From Clostridiales bacterium (GTDB lineage Bacteria > Bacillota_A > Clostridia > Lachnospirales > Bianqueaceae): a stretch of 9,736 nt of DNA. The translations under genes and the position numbers were made by a program. A model generated the notes under the pieces. It did no database searches. It saw nothing but the letters and a program-made list of their open reading frames with translations, and was not told the origin of the DNA. The stretch is taken from assembly GCA_019423265.1 (NCBI GenBank), contig JAHZBS010000081.1:1-9736 (forward strand). The letters run 5' to 3'. Below, piece after piece: positions 1 to 5,769 of the stretch (positions are counted from its first letter, which is position 1; every line of letters starts with the position of its first letter).

Positions 1-1
1 T

Positions 2-358
2 CGGAAGCGGACTTTGTTCGGCTTGCCCTGGTCCTTTACAAAGTACATGGTTACATCGGAGAAATTGCTCATTCGGACGGGTCTGTTCAGCATTCGGGAG
101 GAGGAGGTACGCCTCTACCGCATTATGGACTTGACATTGAAGCGATCCTTCGGGCAGCGAATCTTTGGAGTGGGAACAATTCACTGCTGTTCGGCGGATA
201 AGTCAACGCCTGAATTCGACATCCAGAGTGTAAAGCGCCCGGGCTTTGTCAAGGATCTGCTGTCCGATCTCGTGGAGCAGGAGCGGGACCGCAAACGGGT
301 ATCGGGCCGTGAATATTTGACGGATGACGCCGATGATGACCTGGACATGCACGAATAG
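2..358 (+). CDS. PH-domain (bPH2-like) protein, 5' partial
   Basis: This is the 3' part of a small PH-domain protein. The reading frame is open to the left edge from base 2 and shows 118 residues before a TAG stop, so the true start lies outside the window; a TTG at base 14 is in frame but has no visible ribosome binding site. The pattern TLFGLPWSFTKY, then a Ser-Glu-Lys-Leu-Leu-Ile-Arg-Thr-Gly-Leu strand, then EEEVRLYRIMD and FGQRIFGVGTI, matches the short bacterial PH proteins common in clostridia. Usually only about 10 more residues precede this block, so little is missing. The tail is acidic (Asp-rich, about residues 106-118). No membrane segment is visible. The molecular role of these one-domain proteins is not established, so no function is claimed. 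A hairpin terminator follows directly, so this is the last gene of its transcript. Confidence 0.8.
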   Translation, partial: RKRTLFGLPWSFTKYMVTSEKLLIRTGLFSIREEEVRLYRIMDLTLKRSFGQRIFGVGTIHCCSADKSTPEFDIQSVKRPGFVKDLLSDLVEQERDRKRVSGREYLTDDADDDLDMHE

Positions 359-370
359 GGTTGGAGGAAC

Positions 371-420
371 AAGGAGCGCTTTTTCCAAAGGGGGAGGAGC
401 GCTCCTTTGTCTTTTCTTTC
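371..420 (+). terminator. Rho-independent terminator after the PH-domain gene
   Basis: A perfect 10-bp stem (AAGGAGCGCT at 371-380 with AGCGCTCCTT at 398-407) encloses a 17-base loop and is followed by a T-rich stretch (405-420, broken by G and C). It starts 13 bases after the PH gene stop, as expected for an intrinsic terminator. The large loop and imperfect U-tract make it less ideal than the terminators at 2397 and 5661. Confidence 0.75.
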
Positions 421-440
421 GATTTCTGACACATGGGGAG

Positions 441-470
441 TTGCCACGACATATACTGAGACATGACAAT
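441..470 (+). promoter_or_regulatory. Possible weak promoter for the tandem-repeat protein gene
   Basis: TTGCCA (441-446) is separated by 18 bases from GACAAT (465-470), about 20 bases before the start codon. Because a terminator lies just upstream, a promoter is expected in this roughly 70-base gap. The -10 match is only 4 of 6, and TATACT at 452-457 is an alternative -10 with no good -35, so the exact choice is uncertain. Confidence 0.25.
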
Positions 471-490
471 AATATGGATGGAGGTTGCCC

Positions 491-1111
491 ATGAATGCCA
501 TAGGCGCAGATTCTCGTGGAACAATAACACGTGACAGATTTATCTGGCACATTAAAAATGCATTGGTCGAGGAAGTCAACAGGGACAGTGGAAGAAGAAC
601 CGGTACTATCCTCATTTCCTATGCGGTCAGAGGACAAAATAACATGACCTATATCGAACTTCTGAGGCTCAATGTAACGAACAATACACTCATCCGAAAT
701 CAAACCGGTTTGCCAGTGGGACTGCAAGAGATCCGCCCCGGGATGTGGCTGGATGTTGACTTTTTCCCATTTTTGCCGAGCAGTCGGCCCCCGCAGACCA
801 ATGCTGTCCAGATCGTCGTGCTGCGGAGAGGGCAGAATCCGCAACCGCCGGCTCCGCCCTCAAGAACAAGGACCGATCGGATTATCCGTGTCGATCCGAG
901 AAATAATGTTTTTCTTGTGGGAGATCCCCGCGATATCAGCAGCCAAATGAGATTCACGGTCACGAATGAGACAGTGATTTTAGACAGAAATGGCAGGCGT
1001 ATTCCGCTGCAGGCCTTGCGCCCCGGACAGTTGGTTGAAGTAACGCATGCCGATTTTCAGACATTGAGCATACCGCCACAGACTACGGCCTTTCGGGTAC
1101 AGATACTTTAA
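491..1111 (+). CDS. Hypothetical protein with two tandem copies of a beta-rich repeat
   Basis: I do not recognise this 206-residue protein as a named family. ATG at 491 is chosen because GGAGG (480-484) lies 6 bases before it; an in-frame TTG at 485 abuts that site. There is no signal peptide or membrane segment, so it is probably cytoplasmic. The protein is an internal duplication. Residues 58-111 and 153-206 align without gaps and share V-T-N-x-T, I/L-P-L-Q-like, L/I-RPG, and PPQT-x-A endings. A proline- and arginine-rich linker (about 112-129) separates the copies. Each copy looks like a run of short beta strands with a turn at RPG, which recalls small OB-like beta-barrel units such as DUF5666; that link is an inference from pattern only. 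The N-terminal 36 residues are more helical and charged. It is flanked by hairpins and appears to be transcribed alone. Confidence 0.8.
   Translation: MNAIGADSRGTITRDRFIWHIKNALVEEVNRDSGRRTGTILISYAVRGQNNMTYIELLRLNVTNNTLIRNQTGLPVGLQEIRPGMWLDVDFFPFLPSSRPPQTNAVQIVVLRRGQNPQPPAPPSRTRTDRIIRVDPRNNVFLVGDPRDISSQMRFTVTNETVILDRNGRRIPLQALRPGQLVEVTHADFQTLSIPPQTTAFRVQIL
662..823 (+). repeat. First copy of the protein-level repeat in the 206-residue protein
   Basis: These bases encode residues 58-111, the first copy of the 54-residue unit. It shares VTN-x-T, RPG and PPQT-x-A with the second copy at the same relative positions. The similarity is clear at protein level and much weaker in the DNA, so the duplication is not recent. 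Confidence 0.75.
947..1108 (+). repeat. Second copy of the protein-level repeat in the 206-residue protein
   Basis: These bases encode residues 153-206, the second copy, which ends exactly at the C terminus. It aligns with residues 58-111 over the whole length without a gap. Confidence 0.75.
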
Positions 1112-1133
1112 TACAAAATTCAAGACAATATAA

Positions 1134-1174
1134 ACGCTCCGCAGAGTCGCATTTTTGCGAATTCTGCGGAGCGT
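1134..1174. repeat. Long near-perfect hairpin after the tandem-repeat gene, possible terminator
   Basis: A 12-bp perfect outer stem (ACGCTCCGCAGA at 1134-1145 with TCTGCGGAGCGT at 1163-1174) continues, past a small asymmetric bulge (G1146 against A1161-T1162), into a 5-bp inner stem (TCGCA with TGCGA) and a TTTT loop. It lies 23 bases after the stop at 1111. On the plus strand no U-tract follows (AGGTGTTCAGG), so a classic intrinsic terminator is not obvious. On the minus strand the stem is followed by a T-containing but interrupted stretch. It may be a terminator, an mRNA-stabilising 3' hairpin or a dispersed palindromic element. Confidence 0.7.
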
Positions 1175-1228
1175 AGGTGTTCAGGGCATTGTAAAAATTT
1201 GTTCTTTTTGGCTGACGTAATTTTTGGG

Positions 1229-1257
1229 TTTACAGACACGTCAATGTGGGGTACAAT
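1229..1257 (+). promoter_or_regulatory. Sigma-A-type promoter of the D-Ala-D-Ala carboxypeptidase gene
   Basis: TTTACA (1229-1234) and TACAAT (1252-1257) are separated by exactly 17 bases, each with 5 of 6 consensus matches. The -10 box ends 32 bases before the start codon, giving a short leader. An inverted pair TGACGT (1213-1218) and ACGTCA (1238-1243) brackets the -35 box and could be an operator. Confidence 0.75.
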
Positions 1258-1289
1258 AAGAGGGAAACCGTCAGCAAGGGAGGGCTACA

Positions 1290-2366
1290 ATGCGCAGAGA
1301 AGATAGGCGGTATGGCCGCCGGAATAGACAAAAAAACAGACACGCCCTCATCGTCAGCGTCATGCTTGTGATGATATTGGCGTGTTCTGCCGGCATCGTA
1401 TCGCGGTGGATTTACAATCAGGAATGCGGGGTGGTATTTGCAGGATCTCCGATGCACCAGAGCGTGGATGACGAGTCCACCGCCGGACTTGCACTTCAGA
1501 CCGCGTCCTTTGATCTGGAGAAGATTAACCAGGCGAAGGTCAAGACGCAGACGCTCATGTTTGAAGACTCATTTACAGCGGATGGCGCCTATCTGGTGGA
1601 CATGCAGGGCAATGTCCTGTATGAGAAAAATGCGGATAAGCAGTTATATCCGGCGTCTATGACCAAGATCATGACGGCATTGGTGGCCGTAGAGAATGGA
1701 AATCTGGATGACACGGTTACGGTTGGCCAGCTGGAAGGGTGCTATGAAGAGGGAAGTAAGCTCACATATTTAGAAGAAGGCGACGTGTGTACATTGCGGG
1801 ATCTGCTGTATGCCACACTTCTGTACTCTGCCAACGATGCGGCTACGGCAGTCGCCGTGTATATCGGAGGCGATGTGGCCACCTTTGCCGGTATGATGAA
1901 CCAGAAGGCGGCAGAGTTGGGAGCGAACAACACGCATTTTGCAAATCCTCATGGGTTGCACAATGAGGATCACTATACGACGCCCAGGGATGTGTCTCTG
2001 ATTATGAGAGCGGCGACGGAGAATGCCACGGTCATGGAGATTATGCAGACGCCTACGTACAGCTGTACCATCACCAGAGAGAACGGCGGCGACAATGAAC
2101 ATCACTATACGTGGAACAGCACCAATGTGTACATGCGGGGAACAGATACTTTGGAGGGAATCCAGTATATCTGCGGGAAAACCGGCTACACGGGAGAGGC
2201 GGGCCGCTGTCTGGTCTCCTATTTTCAGCTGGGTGAGGAATCCTATATCAGCGTCATAATGAACTCGAAGGACTATGCGCTGGCGACAAAGCAGTTGGCC
2301 TACTATAAACTGGAGCCGGATCTGTTGGAAACCGCCGTGAGAACGCAAGCACAGACCGATTCTTAA
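1290..2366 (+). CDS. Serine-type D-Ala-D-Ala carboxypeptidase (low-molecular-weight PBP, peptidase S11)
   Basis: This 358-residue enzyme should remove the terminal D-alanine from peptidoglycan pentapeptides outside the membrane, limiting cross-linking. All three active-site motifs of the S11 family are present in order: S-x-x-K as SMTK (S123 nucleophile, K126), S-x-N as SAN (180-182), and KTG (297-299). The N terminus is Arg-rich, then has one hydrophobic segment (about 19-40), which acts as a signal anchor or uncleaved signal peptide; no lipobox was recognised. The catalytic domain starts near residue 97. Only about 60 residues follow KTG, so the C-terminal beta domain and amphipathic membrane helix of the PBP5/DacA type are absent, and anchoring probably relies on the N terminus. 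ATG at 1290 is supported by AAGGGAGGG (1276-1284), 5 bases upstream. It has its own promoter and terminator. Clostridia often carry several paralogues, some sporulation-linked; which one this is cannot be told. Confidence 0.93.
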   Translation: MRREDRRYGRRNRQKNRHALIVSVMLVMILACSAGIVSRWIYNQECGVVFAGSPMHQSVDDESTAGLALQTASFDLEKINQAKVKTQTLMFEDSFTADGAYLVDMQGNVLYEKNADKQLYPASMTKIMTALVAVENGNLDDTVTVGQLEGCYEEGSKLTYLEEGDVCTLRDLLYATLLYSANDAATAVAVYIGGDVATFAGMMNQKAAELGANNTHFANPHGLHNEDHYTTPRDVSLIMRAATENATVMEIMQTPTYSCTITRENGGDNEHHYTWNSTNVYMRGTDTLEGIQYICGKTGYTGEAGRCLVSYFQLGEESYISVIMNSKDYALATKQLAYYKLEPDLLETAVRTQAQTDS

Positions 2367-2396
2367 ATTTCACAGGCCGTATGAAAGTTAGAGGGC

Positions 2397-2438
2397 AATA
2401 CCTCCAAGGTAGACAGATCTACGTTGGAGGTATTTTTT
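2397..2438 (+). terminator. Strong Rho-independent terminator after the carboxypeptidase gene
   Basis: An 11-bp outer stem (AATACCTCCAA at 2397-2407 with TTGGAGGTATT at 2424-2434), one G-G mismatch, and a 5-bp inner stem (GTAGA with TCTAC) enclose a CAGA loop. A run of six T follows at 2433-2438. It lies 30 bases after the stop at 2366. The convergent nitroreductase gene ends at 2442, so the same hairpin may also slow transcription from the other side, although no strong U-tract exists in that direction. Confidence 0.9.
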
Positions 2439-2441
2439 CGG

Positions 2442-3020
2442 TCAGCCGTGATTATAAAAGACCAGGTCTGAGAAAGACCGCTTGGGAACGTGCAGCGTAC
2501 CCGCGCTGTCTTCATAGTATTGGATCGCATCGCCGGACATAGGTTCGGTAACGGGGCTTTCGTCAGGGTACCCGAGAGCGATGGCGGAGTGAATGAGAAA
2601 GCGGTCCGATATGTTCAGGAGCTGAGCCAGCGCCGGCCGATTCAGAGCGCCGAGCCAACAGCTGCCGACGCCGTCTCCCTGCGCGCACAGAATCAGGTTT
2701 TCTCCGCAGGCGCCCGCGTCGGTGTCATACCCGGCGGTCTTGATCTGGGTATCGATGAGCAGTATCACATAGGCCACGGGCCGCTGACCAGGTTCCGGAG
2801 TGTGGTCCGGGTACAGGTAGGCCGCCCATTTTGTCGCATCGAATACGGGATTTAACAGGGTGGGCTCATCGACCACGAGATATTTGACAGGCTGAAGATT
2901 TGCGGCCTGGGGCGCCAGTCTGGCCGCATTGATCCACCTCTCGATGGCAGTTCGCGCCAGAGGAATCTGTTGAAATTTGCGGATGGAGCGGCGATGAACC
3001 GCTGCGTCGTATACGTTCAT
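2442..3020 (-). CDS. Nitroreductase-family FMN oxidoreductase
   Basis: This 192-residue protein is a member of the nitroreductase superfamily: soluble FMN enzymes, usually dimers, that use NAD(P)H to reduce nitro groups, quinones or other electrophiles. Visible family features are the N-terminal FMN-phosphate motif HRRSIRKF (residues 9-16), APQAANLQP (36-44), the central helix with DAGACGENLILCA (101-113), the glycine-rich GVGSCWLGA (117-125), and IALGYPDESP (147-156). The ATG at 3020 is preferred: its upstream sequence reads AAAGGAGG then 7 bases before ATG, whereas the longer open frame back to 3122 lacks such a site and adds residues unlike the family. The gene stands alone, convergent with the carboxypeptidase gene and divergent from the ABC operon. 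The physiological substrate cannot be predicted from the sequence. Confidence 0.92.
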   Translation of the reverse strand: MNVYDAAVHRRSIRKFQQIPLARTAIERWINAARLAPQAANLQPVKYLVVDEPTLLNPVFDATKWAAYLYPDHTPEPGQRPVAYVILLIDTQIKTAGYDTDAGACGENLILCAQGDGVGSCWLGALNRPALAQLLNISDRFLIHSAIALGYPDESPVTEPMSGDAIQYYEDSAGTLHVPKRSFSDLVFYNHG

Positions 3021-3072
3021 GTGTAAGCCTCCTTTTGGCACCACAATCCAAAAAACATCGTATGCCACTGCT

Positions 3073-3101
3073 ATCTTATCATATAGGGACGCACAGCGCA
3101 A
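3073..3101 (-). promoter_or_regulatory. Possible promoter of the nitroreductase gene
   Basis: Read on the minus strand, TTGCGC (3101-3096) is followed after 17 bases by TAAGAT (3078-3073), roughly 53 bases upstream of the start codon. The matches are partial. An overlapping TATGAT (3083-3078) is a better -10 but lacks a recognisable -35. A promoter somewhere here is likely because the neighbouring gene is divergent. Confidence 0.35.
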
Positions 3102-3156
3102 GTTTTCGTCGAATTCTTTCAAAACCTATACGTTTTTTAATAAATCGAAAAACATC

Positions 3157-3185
3157 TTGTCAGATAAAATAAAACACGATATACT
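3157..3185 (+). promoter_or_regulatory. Sigma-A-type promoter of the ABC transporter operon
   Basis: TTGTCA (3157-3162) and TATACT (3180-3185) are spaced by 17 bases, both 5 of 6 to consensus, within an AT-rich stretch. Transcription would begin near 3192, giving a leader of about 25 bases that holds the GAGGGGAG ribosome binding site (3203-3210). So short a leader leaves little room for attenuation or a riboswitch. Confidence 0.8.
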
Positions 3186-3217
3186 ACCAATAGGGATATC
3201 AAGAGGGGAGTCTGTAT

Positions 3218-4144
3218 ATGGAATCCATTCTATCGGTTGAGAACGTGAGCAAATATTTTGGCAGCAAAGCGGCGGTGGAACAGTTTTCGCTGTCTGTGGG
3301 AGAGGGAGAGATCTTTGGGCTGCTGGGACCCAATGGCGCTGGGAAAACAACGCTGATCAAGATGATTGTCGGCCATCTGCGCGTGGACGCAGGCAGCATT
3401 TTGATCTGTGGACATGCCATCGGGCAGGAATTTGAGGCGGCCATGGGAGAGGTGGGTGCGATTGTGGAAAATCCGGCACACTATCTGTATATGTCGGGGT
3501 ATGATAACTTAAAGCTGACCGCTATGCTCCATGCGGGCATTGAGCGGGGGCGACTTCACGAAGTCATAGAACAGACCGGCCTACAGAGTCGGATTCACGA
3601 CAAAGTAAAGCGCTATTCTCTGGGAATGCGGCAGCGGCTGGCACTTGCCCAGACGATTCTGCACCGGCCGAAGCTGCTGGTGTTGGACGAGCCGACCAAT
3701 GGCCTGGATCCGGCAGGTATCAAGGATCTGAGAGGAATCCTACAGAATCTGGCAAAGGAGGGCATGGCGATCGTGGTATCCAGCCACATTTTGTCGGAGA
3801 TGAGTCTTCTCTGCACCCGCGTTGGCATTATGCGCGGCGGAAGCTTGGTGGCAGACTCCAGCGCCCAGGCGCTACAGCGCTCGCCGTATGGAAAGATTCG
3901 TCTGAGGGTTGGCCAGCCCCGGGAGGCGGTCCAGATTTTGGAGTCACAGTTCACGGATATTGCAGTGGAGGTGCAGGAGGATGTGCTCCTGGTGGACGGC
4001 GATGCGCTAGATTCCGGCCAGCTGAATCGGATGCTGGTTCTCAACGATGTGGATGTCTATGAGGTGGGGGAACAAAAGGAGACGCTGGAGGATGCGTTCA
4101 TGGAGCTGACGGGGACAGGAGGCGATGGAATTTGCTTAAATTGA
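3218..4144 (+). CDS. ABC transporter ATP-binding protein, BcrA/NukF-like type
   Basis: This 308-residue protein is the ATPase half of an exporter. It has Walker A GPNGAGKT (37-44), signature YSLGMRQR (133-140, in place of LSGGQ), Walker B LLVLDEPT with catalytic E158, the D-loop region NGLDPAG, and the H-loop histidine (H190 in VSSHILSEM). At the usual Q-loop position the sequence is IVENPAHYLY, with E84 instead of Gln. This E-loop is known in bacitracin-resistance and lantibiotic-immunity ATPases such as NukF. A C-terminal domain of about 90 residues ends in LEDAFMELTG, as is usual in this class. ATG at 3218 has GAGGGGAG 7 bases upstream. The stop overlaps the permease start by 13 bases, so the two are co-translated and should form one complex. 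No two-component system or bacteriocin gene is adjacent, so the substrate is unknown. Confidence 0.93.
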   Translation: MESILSVENVSKYFGSKAAVEQFSLSVGEGEIFGLLGPNGAGKTTLIKMIVGHLRVDAGSILICGHAIGQEFEAAMGEVGAIVENPAHYLYMSGYDNLKLTAMLHAGIERGRLHEVIEQTGLQSRIHDKVKRYSLGMRQRLALAQTILHRPKLLVLDEPTNGLDPAGIKDLRGILQNLAKEGMAIVVSSHILSEMSLLCTRVGIMRGGSLVADSSAQALQRSPYGKIRLRVGQPREAVQILESQFTDIAVEVQEDVLLVDGDALDSGQLNRMLVLNDVDVYEVGEQKETLEDAFMELTGTGGDGICLN

Positions 4145-5643
4145 TTCGGAGTGAACTCTTTAAGCTTCGGAAACGCAGGCTGTTCATCGTTCTGCCGGTG
4201 CTTCTGCTGTTGATCTGCTTTGGCTTTGCAGTTTTGCTGAAAGCGGTAGCTTCATATTCCGATAGAGACTGGAAAGAAGAGATTAGGGAGCAGATTTTGA
4301 TAGAACAGGAGTATGTGGAATCCATCGATCAGTGGGAGTGGATGACCGAGCAGGAGCGGGAGGCGCAGAAGCGGAGCAGCCAGATCTCCATCATGGCCAT
4401 GGAGTATCAGCTGCAGGAGGATATCCAGAATGGGGATTGGCGCTATCCCCTTATATACGAATACTTTTATAACCAGACGCTGCTTGCTCTGCTGGAGGAG
4501 GGCCAGAATCCGGAAGACTATAATTTTACCTGGACGGGCGAGTCGGGGGCGGATGCCATAGCCGAAATCCAGATGAGGAATGAGGCGCTAATAAAACAGA
4601 TTCAGGAGGAGGATTACCGGCAGTATAATCAGAGTCAATTGATGGCACTGCGGGAAGAATACAATTCGGTTTTCAACACTGCCACCGACGAGCAGCGGGA
4701 GATCTATGGGGTACAGCTGGAAGCTTTGGAGCGGTATGTATCCTGCGATGTGCCGCCTCAGGCGAAGGATAACTGGAAAAGCGTCGCCATTGGCCGGATT
4801 CAGCAAAACAAAGAGTATTTGGTCCGATCAAAGTATTCCGCCCAGAGAGAACCTAGTTACCTGACAGAGACACAGAAATCTTACAACCGCACACGGGAGG
4901 CGGAGGTGGCCGCAGATGAGTACGCCCTAGCCAACCAGGAGATATCCCTCGATTTATACCAAATCGTCGAGGAGGGGGAGACCTTTTCCGATTATATGAA
5001 TGTCATGGTTTCCCTAATGCCGCTGGTGGTTTTGATTGGAATCATCTTAGGAGGCACGCTGACCGCCGGCGAATTCTCCATGGGTACGGTGAAAAGCTGG
5101 ATTTTATATCCCTATAAGCGGGATAAACTCATGGCCTCGAAGATCATCACGCTGTATTTGGTTTTATTCGCGTGTACCTTTGTTTTCTTTGTCGGCGCTA
5201 CCTTGGCCGGGTCCATAGTGTTTCATTCCAGTGTCGCCACACCCGCTTATATGAGTTATACGGGCAGCGGAATTGTATCCATTCCCTTCTTGGCTTTTTC
5301 GGCTTTAGGCTTTGGGGTGGGGCTGTTGGAAGCGCTCGTCATGGGGACTATCGCGCTTCTCATCGGAACCGTCAGCCGATCCAGTGCGCTGTCCATCGGA
5401 TTGAGCCTGTTCGCCGCGCTGGTTGGCCCCATGGGTGTCCGAATTTTTTATTCCGCCATCTATCCGTTTGCACCGCTGAAATTTGTACTGTTCGGCAATT
5501 TCGACTTGATGCAATATGTGACCAACACAGTGTCAGCGCCCTATGCCAGCGCAGGACAGTCAATTTTGACCATACTCGCGTACTGGGCTGTTTCAATCCT
5601 CCTGTGTTTCATGACCTTTAGCCGAAAAGAAATCAAAAATTAA
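4132..5643 (+). CDS. ABC-2 family exporter permease with a large extracellular domain
   Basis: This 503-residue membrane protein partners the preceding ATPase. It starts with a basic cytoplasmic segment (LIRSELFKLRKRR) typical of ABC-2 permeases, then TM1 (about 17-40). A hydrophilic Glu/Gln-rich domain of about 245 residues (41-285) follows; it is predicted outside the cell and largely helical, possibly coiled-coil. Five or so further membrane segments follow (about 291-312, 337-365, 381-414, 419-440 and 475-496; boundaries approximate). The cytoplasmic TAGEFSMGTVKSW motif (311-323), conserved after TM2 in this family, is present. The start is a TTG at 4132: AGGAGG (4117-4122) sits 9 bases before it and the resulting N terminus fits the family. 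An ATG at 4125 is in the wrong frame and soon stops. Likely role: export of, or protection against, a membrane-active peptide, inferred mainly from the ATPase. Confidence 0.9.
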   Translation: MLKLIRSELFKLRKRRLFIVLPVLLLLICFGFAVLLKAVASYSDRDWKEEIREQILIEQEYVESIDQWEWMTEQEREAQKRSSQISIMAMEYQLQEDIQNGDWRYPLIYEYFYNQTLLALLEEGQNPEDYNFTWTGESGADAIAEIQMRNEALIKQIQEEDYRQYNQSQLMALREEYNSVFNTATDEQREIYGVQLEALERYVSCDVPPQAKDNWKSVAIGRIQQNKEYLVRSKYSAQREPSYLTETQKSYNRTREAEVAADEYALANQEISLDLYQIVEEGETFSDYMNVMVSLMPLVVLIGIILGGTLTAGEFSMGTVKSWILYPYKRDKLMASKIITLYLVLFACTFVFFVGATLAGSIVFHSSVATPAYMSYTGSGIVSIPFLAFSALGFGVGLLEALVMGTIALLIGTVSRSSALSIGLSLFAALVGPMGVRIFYSAIYPFAPLKFVLFGNFDLMQYVTNTVSAPYASAGQSILTILAYWAVSILLCFMTFSRKEIKN

Positions 5644-5660
5644 AGTTGTTATGCCTCAGG

Positions 5661-5688
5661 GCAGCCGCTGTCGGCGGCTGCTTTTTTT
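5661..5688 (+). terminator. Strong Rho-independent terminator after the ABC operon
   Basis: A GC-rich 8-bp perfect stem (GCAGCCGC at 5661-5668 with GCGGCTGC at 5674-5681) with a 5-base loop is followed immediately by seven T residues (5682-5688). It starts 17 bases after the permease stop and separates the ABC operon from the oxidoreductase operon. Confidence 0.93.
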
Positions 5689-5718
5689 AACGCAGGAAAC
5701 GCGAGTTTTCTAATAAAA

Positions 5719-5747
5719 TTGCGCCTTCTGGAAATACTACCTATCAA
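5719..5747 (+). promoter_or_regulatory. Possible promoter of the pyruvate oxidoreductase operon
   Basis: TTGCGC (5719-5724) and TATCAA (5742-5747) are 17 bases apart, in the 81-base gap between the upstream terminator and the start at 5770. A promoter must lie in this gap unless the upstream terminator is leaky, but the box matches are modest. No Rex-like TTGTTAA palindrome was seen. Confidence 0.35.
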
Positions 5748-5769
5748 ACAGAACGCAGGAGGTATAAAC

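Noticed and set aside
203..844. Long open frame on the minus strand (213 codons) spanning the first two genes
   Set aside because: It lies opposite the PH-domain gene, a terminator and the tandem-repeat gene, its product shows no recognisable motif, and its start has no convincing ribosome binding site. It is a by-product of the plus-strand genes.
1770..2348. Minus-strand open frame of 192 codons inside the carboxypeptidase gene
   Set aside because: The plus strand has all three catalytic motifs of a known enzyme; the antisense frame has an Arg/His-rich product without family features.
3021..3122. 34-residue N-terminal extension of the nitroreductase
   Set aside because: The family motif HRRSIRKF starts just after the ATG at 3020, which has an ideal ribosome binding site. 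The extension would span the likely promoter and leader.
3021..3217. Riboswitch or small RNA in the divergent gap between the nitroreductase and the ABC operon
   Set aside because: The promoter of the ABC operon leaves a leader of only about 25 bases, and no stable inverted repeat is visible in the gap.
5719..5769. 17-residue N-terminal extension of the gamma-delta subunit from a TTG
   Set aside because: No ribosome binding site precedes it, it overlaps the possible promoter, and AGGAGG is placed 7 bases before the ATG at 5770.
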